Under the pieces are notes generated by a model. The model worked only from the letters and a program-made list of their open reading frames with translations, did not search any database and was not told the DNA's origin. A DNA stretch of 64,000 nt from Thalassovita mediterranea. GTDB taxonomy: Bacteria; Pseudomonadota; Alphaproteobacteria; Caulobacterales; Hyphomonadaceae. The position numbers were made by a program, and so were the translations under genes. Positions 25,300 through 31,734 of the stretch are shown in pieces (the first letter of the stretch is position 1; every line of letters starts with the position of its first letter). The stretch spans positions 2,542,001 through 2,606,000 of the forward strand of contig CP080408.1 in assembly GCA_019448215.1 (NCBI GenBank). Reading direction: 5' to 3'.

Positions 25300-26382
25300 A
25301 TGTACCGCGTTTTCGCCGCCCTCTGTCTCGCAGGCACGCTGGCCGCGTGCGCGCCCGAAGCGCCCGAGCAGTCAGAACTGAGCACAGCGTCAGAAACAGG
25401 TGCCGAGGTCTCTACCGAAGCCGCGCCAACGCCAGACACGGAGACCGATATGGCCGCAGCTGAACGCCCGGACTGGCGCATCGTGATCCATGGCGGGGCA
25501 GGGGTCATCCTGCGTGAGAACCTCTCCGATGAGCAGGAGGCGGCCTATATCGCCGCCCTCGAAACCTCGCTGCGTGCTGGCGCCGAGGTGCTCTCAAACG
25601 GCGGCAGCTCGCTAGATGCTGTCCAGGCTGCCGTCCTGACAATGGAAGACGATCCGCTCTTCAATGCAGGTTTCGGCGCGGTGATGACCGCTGACCGCAT
25701 GCATGAGCTTGATGCCTCCATCATGGAGGGCAGCCAGCGCGATGCAGGCTCCGTTGCGGGCGTCACCCGCGTCAGGAACCCGATCCTCGCCGCCCGCGCT
25801 GTGATGGACCAATCAGAACACGTCATGTTCGCAGGCGAGGGCGCCGACAGCTTTGCTGAATCGGTCGGCCTCGACATGGTCGAGAATTCCTACTTCACCA
25901 CGGATCGCCGCCGCGAGGCGCTAGAACGCGTGCTGGATACGCAGCAACGTACCGATGCGGACCGCCACGGTACAGTTGGCGCTGTCGCGATCGACCAGAA
26001 TGGCAACCTCGCCGCGGCCACCACAACTGGCGGCATGACTGCCAAGATGCATGGCCGCATCGGCGACTCGCCTCTCATCGGCGCGGCGACCTATGCCCAG
26101 AACGGCGTCTGCGCTGTCTCGGCAACCGGCCATGGGGAATATTTCATCCGCGTCGGTGTTGCCAAGACAATCTGCGCGCGCGTTGAACTCGCTGGCGAAG
26201 ACATCGAGACCGCGGCCGACAATGCGTTGACCCAGGTCGCTGACCTCGGCGGCGATGGCGGCGTCATCGTCATGGGCGGCGAAGGTGAGTACGCCTACGT
26301 CTTCAACTCCGCCGGCATGTATCGCGGCATGATGGACGCCAACGGCACGCTTGAGACGGCGATCTTTGAGGCCGAGGAGTAG
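25300..26382 (+). CDS. Isoaspartyl peptidase/L-asparaginase (Ntn-hydrolase), lipoprotein
   Basis: 360 residues. A lipoprotein signal with lipobox LAAC (Cys about 17) is followed by an acidic/Thr-rich linker and a plant-type asparaginase domain from about residue 55: WRIVIHGGAG, GGSSLDAVQAAV, MEDDPLFNAGFGAV. The autocleavage and nucleophile site is HGTVGAVAIDQNGNLAAATT, where the Thr of GTVG becomes the new N-terminal nucleophile. It removes isoaspartyl dipeptides or asparagine in the envelope. The ATG at 25300 is chosen because it starts exactly at the signal peptide. A short hairpin with a T-run overlaps its stop. Confidence 0.92.
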   Translation: MYRVFAALCLAGTLAACAPEAPEQSELSTASETGAEVSTEAAPTPDTETDMAAAERPDWRIVIHGGAGVILRENLSDEQEAAYIAALETSLRAGAEVLSNGGSSLDAVQAAVLTMEDDPLFNAGFGAVMTADRMHELDASIMEGSQRDAGSVAGVTRVRNPILAARAVMDQSEHVMFAGEGADSFAESVGLDMVENSYFTTDRRREALERVLDTQQRTDADRHGTVGAVAIDQNGNLAAATTTGGMTAKMHGRIGDSPLIGAATYAQNGVCAVSATGHGEYFIRVGVAKTICARVELAGEDIETAADNALTQVADLGGDGGVIVMGGEGEYAYVFNSAGMYRGMMDANGTLETAIFEAEE

Positions 26383-26390
26383 GCCTTTTT
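26369..26390 (+). terminator. Weak terminator-like hairpin at the asparaginase stop
   Basis: AGGCC, an 8-base loop and GGCCT are followed by TTTT. The stem has only 5 bp and overlaps the stop codon, so its strength is doubtful. Confidence 0.3.
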
Positions 26391-26408
26391 ACCTCGTCCG
26401 CGTCGCCG

Positions 26409-26448
26409 CCCGCGTGGTTCGACTTCGCTCACCATGCGGGCTATGAGA
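26409..26448 (+). repeat. REP-like repeat, left copy (inverted partner at 26819-26856)
   Basis: This 40-base element contains TGGTTCGACTTCGCTCACCA and ends GCGGGCTATGAGA. Its reverse complement matches the right copy over about 38 bases apart from a 2-base length difference and one substitution. Each copy is itself an imperfect hairpin (CCCG..TGGT / ACCA..CGGG). It stops 4 bases before the GIY-YIG start codon. Confidence 0.85.
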
Positions 26449-26452
26449 GCCG

Positions 26453-26785
26453 ATGCAAGGTGGTTGTTTCGTGTATATTCTGAGGTGTGCGGACGACAAA
26501 TACTATGTCGGCAACTACCGCGGCGATGATCTTGCCACGCGCCTTGGCGAGCACAATTCGGGTCACCACCCAGAAGCCTGGACTTACAAGCGACGCCCGG
26601 TCGAACTGGTGTGGTCAACGCACTTCGACCGCATCACTGACGCCATTTCTTACGAAGCGCAGGTCAAGAAATGGTCGAGGGCCAAGAAAGAGGCTCTAAT
26701 CGCTGGAGACTTTGAACGGTTGAAAGCGCTGTCAAAATCGAAGTCGGCCCCAGCCGACCCGAGCAAGGCTCGCTTCCCCAAGTAA
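26453..26785 (+). CDS. Small GIY-YIG nuclease family protein
   Basis: 110 residues. The GIY-YIG core appears as FVYILRCADDKYYVGNYRGD (the second motif is YVG), followed by the conserved Arg in LATRLGEHNSG, then TYKRRPVELVW, the family Glu in SYEAQVKKWSRAKKEALIAGD, and a basic tail. It belongs to the stand-alone UvrC-N-like group often labelled excinuclease subunit or YhbQ-like; DNA nicking is expected but not proven. The start is framed by a REP-like repeat ending 4 bases upstream, and an inverted copy lies 33 bases downstream of the stop. Together they look like a gene-plus-repeats unit. Confidence 0.88.
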   Translation: MQGGCFVYILRCADDKYYVGNYRGDDLATRLGEHNSGHHPEAWTYKRRPVELVWSTHFDRITDAISYEAQVKKWSRAKKEALIAGDFERLKALSKSKSAPADPSKARFPK

Positions 26786-26790
26786 TAGCT

Positions 26791-26811
26791 TCTCAAAGCC
26801 CGTCTTTTGAG
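26791..26811 (+). repeat. Partial repeat and small hairpin after the GIY-YIG gene
   Basis: TCTCAAAGCCCG occurs at 26791 and again at 26819 as the first 12 bases of the right repeat. The first occurrence can also fold by itself (CTCAAA / TTTGAG). It may be a truncated copy of the repeat. Confidence 0.5.
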
Positions 26812-26818
26812 CCTGACC

Positions 26819-26856
26819 TCTCAAAGCCCGCATGGTGAGCGAAGTCGAACCACGGG
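26819..26856 (-). repeat. REP-like repeat, right copy (inverted partner at 26409-26448)
   Basis: A 38-base element containing TGGTGAGCGAAGTCGAACCA. It is the reverse complement of the left copy, so the two face each other across the GIY-YIG gene. It has the same internal imperfect dyad. Confidence 0.85.
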
Positions 26857-26960
26857 CGACCGCGCTGCCGTCTCAATTATCCATTCTGGCACCTATCATC
26901 TTGCTCCTCACCACCCGCCCTCTATCCTCTAGCCAAAGATAAACGAAGCGGAGGACAATC

Positions 26961-27902
26961 ATGGAAAAGCGCACTCTTGGCCATCCTGATGCGAAGATCG
27001 CGCCGCTTGTCCTGGGCGGCAATGTGTTTGGCTGGACGGCTGACAAGCAGACCAGCTTCGACATTCTCAATGCCTTCCTCGACGGCGGTTTCAACGCGGT
27101 AGATACCGCCAACGTCTATTCCCGATGGATCCCGGGTCATGAAGGCGGCGAATCCGAAATCGTCATTGGCGAATGGCTGGCGGCCGAAAAGCGCCGCGAT
27201 GAGCTTTTCCTGATTACAAAAACCGGCATGGATATGGGCGGCGGTAATGTTGGCCTCTCATCCAAGCTCATCATCGAGAATTGCGAGGCCTCACTGAAGC
27301 GCCTCAAGACCGATCATATTGACCTTTATTTCTCCCACGCCCCCGACAGCGACACGCCGATCGACGAAACGCTGGAAGCGCACCAGAAGCTGGTCGATGC
27401 TGGCAAGGTCCGCTTTGTCGGAGCGTCGAACTATGATGCGGCCCAGCTGTCAGAAGCGCTCAAAGCCGGAGAAGCGCCAGGCCGCGCGCGCTACTCCGTG
27501 CTCCAGCCGCACTTCAACCTCATCACGCGCGACCAGTATGAAGGTGAACTTGAAGATCTCTGCGCGCGTGAAGGGCTCGGCGTCATCTCGTATTTCTCGC
27601 TCGCTATGGGCTTTCTGACGGGCAAGTACCGTTCAAAGGATGACCTCGACAAGAGCGCGCGCGGGGGCCGTATGGGCGACTGGTTCACAGATCGAAACAT
27701 GGCCTTGCTGGACGCGATGGATGAGATCGCGAAGACGCATGATGCCACCATGGCGCAGGTCGCACTCGCTTGGGTCATGGCCCGGCCGAGCATCACCGCG
27801 CCGATCGCCAGTGCGACCTCGATGGAGCAGCTGACCGACATCATGGGCGCTGCCGATCTCAAACTCAGCGCCGAAGAGATGGACCGTCTCAATGCCAGCT
27901 GA
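26961..27902 (+). CDS. Aldo/keto reductase
   Basis: 313 residues, TIM-barrel NADPH-dependent oxidoreductase. The catalytic tetrad is visible: Asp in AVDTAN, Tyr in VYSRW, Lys in LITKTGMD and His in FSHAPDSDTP. It resembles the YghZ/Tas-like group acting on small aldehydes or ketones. A GGAGG ribosome site is upstream. The GNAT gene starts inside its last 11 bases, so the two are probably expressed together. The substrate is unknown. Confidence 0.92.
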   Translation: MEKRTLGHPDAKIAPLVLGGNVFGWTADKQTSFDILNAFLDGGFNAVDTANVYSRWIPGHEGGESEIVIGEWLAAEKRRDELFLITKTGMDMGGGNVGLSSKLIIENCEASLKRLKTDHIDLYFSHAPDSDTPIDETLEAHQKLVDAGKVRFVGASNYDAAQLSEALKAGEAPGRARYSVLQPHFNLITRDQYEGELEDLCAREGLGVISYFSLAMGFLTGKYRSKDDLDKSARGGRMGDWFTDRNMALLDAMDEIAKTHDATMAQVALAWVMARPSITAPIASATSMEQLTDIMGAADLKLSAEEMDRLNAS

Positions 27903-28428
27903 TCTCACCGGCATCACCATCCGCGCCGCGACGACCGGCGATGCGGCTGCCCTGGAAGAGCTTGGACGGCGGACCTTCGTCGAGAAGTTTGGCCACATCT
28001 ACGCCAAGGCCGATCTCGACGCCTATCTGGAAGAGGCTCACACGCGCACGAACTACGCGCACATGGTCGACAGCCCGGACTTTCTCGTCCGTGTGGCCGC
28101 ACTGCCGGATGGCACGCTCGGCGCCTATCTCGTCTGCTCGCCGATGGAGCTGCCTGCCGATAACGCCGAAGAGGGCGCGGTGGAGCTGATGCGGGTCTAT
28201 GTCGACGGGGCGCTTCAGGGCAGGGGGCTCGGGTCTCACTTCATTGAGGAGGCGATCGACTGGGCGAAGATCTCGCAGGCGCCGGAGCTCTATCTCAGTG
28301 TCTTTTCGGAAAATGATGGCGCGCGCAGACTGTATGAGCGGTTCGGCTTTGAGAAGGTGGGAGAGTTCGACTTCCCGGTCGGAAATCACCGCGACCTTGA
28401 ATTCCTGATGCGGCTGAAATTGGAATAA
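27892..28428 (+). CDS. GNAT-family N-acetyltransferase
   Basis: 178 residues. The acetyl-CoA binding motif A is GALQGRGLGSHFIEEAIDWA (R/Q-x-x-G-x-G/A), preceded by the strand VELMRVYVD and followed by LYLSVFSENDGARRLYERFGF, the motif B region typical of GNAT enzymes. The acceptor could be a small amine or a protein N-terminus; nothing in the sequence decides. It overlaps the aldo/keto reductase by 11 bases. Confidence 0.92.
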   Translation: MPADLTGITIRAATTGDAAALEELGRRTFVEKFGHIYAKADLDAYLEEAHTRTNYAHMVDSPDFLVRVAALPDGTLGAYLVCSPMELPADNAEEGAVELMRVYVDGALQGRGLGSHFIEEAIDWAKISQAPELYLSVFSENDGARRLYERFGFEKVGEFDFPVGNHRDLEFLMRLKLE

Positions 28429-28449
28429 ATTTGCGCAAGGTCGGCGCTG

Positions 28450-28489
28450 CACCGTCAAAAACACCGCCAGTACACCGTCACTGCACCGT
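28450..28489 (+). promoter_or_regulatory. Four phased CACCG(T/C) repeats upstream of ilvD
   Basis: CACCGT, CACCGC, CACCGT and CACCGT begin at 28450, 28462, 28473 and 28484, that is every 11-12 bases, on one face of the helix. They lie 126 bases or more before the ilvD ATG. TCAAAAACAC (from 28455) and GTGTTTTGA (to 28496) at the two ends are also nearly complementary. They may be a multi-site operator or a leader structure. Confidence 0.45.
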
Positions 28490-28614
28490 GTTTTGAGGGT
28501 AAAAGGGCAGAATTTTTCGCACACTTTCCGGCGGAAATTCGCTGTCGCCCACTAGCCTCATCCCGGCCGGGCTTCTATCAGATCAGCGAAGATCAAGCTT
28601 GAGGAGCCCGCGAA

Positions 28615-30342
28615 ATGAGCAAGACCTGGGACAAGTCACGCCTGCCGTCGCGCCACGTCACCGAAGGCCCGGCCCGCGCCCCGCATCGCAGCTATTATTA
28701 CGCAATGGGCCTGTCTACCAAGGACATCAAGAAGCCCTTCGTCGGCGTCGCGTCCTGCTGGAATGAAGCCGCCCCCTGTAACACCGCCCTGATGCGTCAG
28801 GCCCATGCGGTTTCTGAAGGCGTGAAGGCCGGCGACGGCACCCCACGTGAATTCTGTACGATCACGGTCACAGACGGCATCGCCATGGGCCATGAAGGCA
28901 TGCGATCATCGCTCGTTTCGCGCGAAGTCATTGCAGATTCGGTCGAGCTGACCATGCGCGGCCACGGCTATGATGCGCTGGTTGGCGTTGCCGGTTGTGA
29001 CAAGTCGCTGCCGGGCATGATGATGGCCATGCTGCGCCTCAACGTGCCATCGGTCTTCCTCTATGGCGGCTCCATCCTGCCGGGCCGGTTCGAGGGCAAG
29101 GACGTGACCGTTCTCGACGTTTTCGAAGCCGTCGGCGCGCATGCGGCCGGCAATAACGACATGACCGAAGAAAAGCTCCACGCGCTGGAAAAGCTCGCCT
29201 GTCCGGGTGACGGGGCATGTGGCGGTCAATTTACTGCAAATACAATGGCTTGCGTCTCCGAAGCGATCGGTCTCGCGCTGCCGCTATCGTCCGCACTGCC
29301 TGCGCCATATTCCAACCGCGATGAGTACGCTGTTGCCTCAGGTGAGGCCGTCATGCGCCTCATCGAGACCAATCTGCGCCCGCGCGATATCTGTACGCGC
29401 AAGGCGTTTGAAAACGCAGCGGTCGTGGTGGCCGCAACCGGCGGCTCGACCAATGCAGCGCTTCACCTGCCAGCCATGGCCAATGAATGCGGCGTCGATT
29501 TCGAGTTGAAGGACGTTGCCCGTATCTTCGAAAAGACGCCTTACATCGCGTCGCTGAAGCCGGGCGGTGAATATGTCGCCAAGGATTTTGGTGAGGCCGG
29601 CGGCGTGCCAATGCTGATGAAAACCCTTCTGGAAGAAGGCCTTATCCACGGCGACTGTATCACGGTGACCGGCAAGACGTGGGCCGAAAACCTTGAAGAG
29701 GTAACCTGGAACCCTGAGCAGAAAGTGATCTCTCCGGCTAGCAAGCCGATCACCAAGACTGGCGGTGTGGTTGGCCTGTGGGGCTCTCTCGCCCCCGATG
29801 GCGCCATTGTGAAGGTTGCCGGTCTCCACTCGCTCCAGTTCCGCGGCCCGGCCCGCGTCTTCGACGGCGAGGAGGCCTGCTTCAAAGCCGTGGAATCGCG
29901 TGATTACAAGGAAGGCGACGTCCTGATCATCCGCTATGAAGGTGCGAAGGGCGGCCCCGGCATGCGCGAAATGCTGTCGACGACGGCTGCAATCTACGGG
30001 CAAGGCATGGGCGACAAGGTCGCGCTGATCACTGACGGGCGGTTCTCTGGCGCAACGCGCGGCTTCTGTATTGGCCATGTCGGGCCGGAAGCGCAGGAAG
30101 GCGGGCCCATCGGGCTCATCAAGGATGGCGATATGATCTCTATCGATGCAGCCAAGGGCACGATTGATCTTGAGGTCAGCGAAGCTGAGCTTGCAGAGCG
30201 TCGCAAGAGCTGGGCCCCGCGGGAGACGAAATACGCGTCAGGTGCGCTTGCGAAGTTCGCAAAGCTTGTCGGACCAGCCTATCAGGGCGCTGTAACCCAT
30301 GAAGGCTTCAAGGCTGAGCGCCATGTTTACGCCGATCTCTAA
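28615..30342 (+). CDS. ilvD: Dihydroxy-acid dehydratase
   Basis: 575 residues, the penultimate step of valine and isoleucine synthesis (and a precursor for pantothenate). The iron-sulfur ligands are visible in SCWNEAAPCNT, VAGCDKSLPGMM and CPGDGACGGQFTANTMA. The C-terminal domain has TDGRFSGATRGFCIGHVGPEA, the substrate-binding IlvD signature. The ATG has TGAGGAG upstream. It stands alone with a 186-base leader that carries phased repeats, so it is likely regulated separately. Confidence 0.97.
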   Translation: MSKTWDKSRLPSRHVTEGPARAPHRSYYYAMGLSTKDIKKPFVGVASCWNEAAPCNTALMRQAHAVSEGVKAGDGTPREFCTITVTDGIAMGHEGMRSSLVSREVIADSVELTMRGHGYDALVGVAGCDKSLPGMMMAMLRLNVPSVFLYGGSILPGRFEGKDVTVLDVFEAVGAHAAGNNDMTEEKLHALEKLACPGDGACGGQFTANTMACVSEAIGLALPLSSALPAPYSNRDEYAVASGEAVMRLIETNLRPRDICTRKAFENAAVVVAATGGSTNAALHLPAMANECGVDFELKDVARIFEKTPYIASLKPGGEYVAKDFGEAGGVPMLMKTLLEEGLIHGDCITVTGKTWAENLEEVTWNPEQKVISPASKPITKTGGVVGLWGSLAPDGAIVKVAGLHSLQFRGPARVFDGEEACFKAVESRDYKEGDVLIIRYEGAKGGPGMREMLSTTAAIYGQGMGDKVALITDGRFSGATRGFCIGHVGPEAQEGGPIGLIKDGDMISIDAAKGTIDLEVSEAELAERRKSWAPRETKYASGALAKFAKLVGPAYQGAVTHEGFKAERHVYADL

Positions 30343-30426
30343 ATCGTCGTAAAAGCTGCAGATTGCGGCCATGGAATGGTCACGCCGTTCACCGAGGCTT
30401 CAGGCTGGACCCGATAGCCTCAGAGG

Positions 30427-30804
30427 ATGATCAAGATGACCCACTCCCTGACCATAGCCGCTCTGGCCCTGACCGCTTTCGTGGCGGCCCCATTCGCGGC
30501 CGCGTCTGAAAGCTGCGTTCAGCAGGCAGAGACGATCCGGACGGCGCAGCAGAATGTCCTGAAGCTGAAGGCAGAGCGCGACGCGTTGGTGCCGAAGGTC
30601 GAGGATGCGGGCGATGCCTGGGAAAACAATCAGGCGATGCGCAATTTCAGCGCCGAGCAGGCCCGTCAGGCCGATAGCTCCAAGGCAGCTTATGAAGACC
30701 TGAAAGCGCGTCTACGCGCGGTCGAGGCTGATTTGCAGGCAAAGGCGGCGAGCGCGAATGCGCGCGTAAATGCCTACAACACGCACTGCGCCACGAAGGA
30801 CTAG
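30427..30804 (+). CDS. Small periplasmic helical protein, unknown function
   Basis: 125 residues. A Sec signal peptide (to about 26, APFAAASES) is followed by a short mature protein that is almost entirely helix, with heptad-like runs such as AQQNVLKLKAERDALVPKVE and a second half of Ala/Lys/Glu helix. Two Cys (in ESCVQQ and THCATKD) sit at the two ends and could close a helical hairpin. I do not recognise a family. The stop lies 6 bases from the convergent exonuclease III gene. Confidence 0.7.
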   Translation: MIKMTHSLTIAALALTAFVAAPFAAASESCVQQAETIRTAQQNVLKLKAERDALVPKVEDAGDAWENNQAMRNFSAEQARQADSSKAAYEDLKARLRAVEADLQAKAASANARVNAYNTHCATKD

Positions 30805-30810
30805 GCGAGC

Positions 30811-31590
30811 CTAGTCAGCCAGCGTCGCGATGACTGGCACATGGTCTGACGGCTTTTCCAGACCGCGCGCCTTCTTGTAGATCTCCACGCCTTCCAGCCG
30901 GTCTGCGGCCTGCGGTGACAGCAGAAGATGGTCGATCCGGATGCCATGGCCTTTCTGCCAGGCGCCGGCCTGATAGTCCCAGAAGCTGTACTCATGCGCG
31001 CGCCCGTCAGCAGCTTCATAGGCTTCGGTGAGGCCAAGCCACTTCAGCTCACGGAAGGCCGCCCGTGTTGTCGGCAGCGCCAGCGCATCGTCGCGCCAGA
31101 CAGCGATATCCCAGCAATCTTCATCGCGCGGAATGACGTTGTAATCGCCTGCCAGCACGAAAGCCTCTTCAAGCTTCAACTGCGCTTCAGCATGGGCCTT
31201 GAGATGCTTCATCCAGCCAAGCTTGTAGTCATATTTCGGCCCCGGCGCCGGATTGCCATTTGGCAGATAGAGACCGCCTACGCGGACCGGCCGATCAGCC
31301 AGGACGAGCGCTTCGATATAGCGGGCCTGATCATCATCTTCATTGCCGGGCAGGCCGGTCACGATGTCTTCAAGCGGATAGCGAGAGAGGAGCGCAACGC
31401 CATTATAGCTCTTCTGCCCATGCACGGCGCAATTATAGCCGAGCTCTTCGATCTCCATATAGGGGAAGTTCTCGGTCTCGCATTTGATCTCCTGAAGGCA
31501 GATGACATCCGCATCGATGGCTTTCAGGACATCAAGCACCGTCGCCATGCGGGCCTTGATGGAGTTTACGTTCCAGGTCGCGATTTTCAT
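30811..31590 (-). CDS. xth: Exodeoxyribonuclease III
   Basis: 259 residues of the EEP nuclease fold, acting at abasic sites and as a 3'-5' exonuclease. Visible are MKIATWNVNSIKAR at the N-terminus, the metal ligand Glu in CLQEIKCE, GDYNVIPRDEDCWD, IDHLLLSP, and the catalytic pair in KPSDHVPVIATL. The start is set by the invariant MKIATWN. It is divergent from the M1 peptidase gene and convergent with the small periplasmic protein gene. Confidence 0.95.
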   Translation of the reverse strand: MKIATWNVNSIKARMATVLDVLKAIDADVICLQEIKCETENFPYMEIEELGYNCAVHGQKSYNGVALLSRYPLEDIVTGLPGNEDDDQARYIEALVLADRPVRVGGLYLPNGNPAPGPKYDYKLGWMKHLKAHAEAQLKLEEAFVLAGDYNVIPRDEDCWDIAVWRDDALALPTTRAAFRELKWLGLTEAYEAADGRAHEYSFWDYQAGAWQKGHGIRIDHLLLSPQAADRLEGVEIYKKARGLEKPSDHVPVIATLAD

Positions 31591-31734
31591 GGCGTTCTTA
31601 TAGGGGCGATTCAGGCAGGACGCCATGAGAAGTCGGCGCATGGCGCTTTGTGAAATACAGCTGCAGGCCTTTTTGAGGGTGACGCCAAGGGGCGCTGCCT
31701 CATATGAATTGTTACACGCAATTCAGGGTTTTCC

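Noticed and set aside
29338-30078. 246-residue frame antisense to ilvD
   Set aside because: Composition and position are those of a shadow frame.
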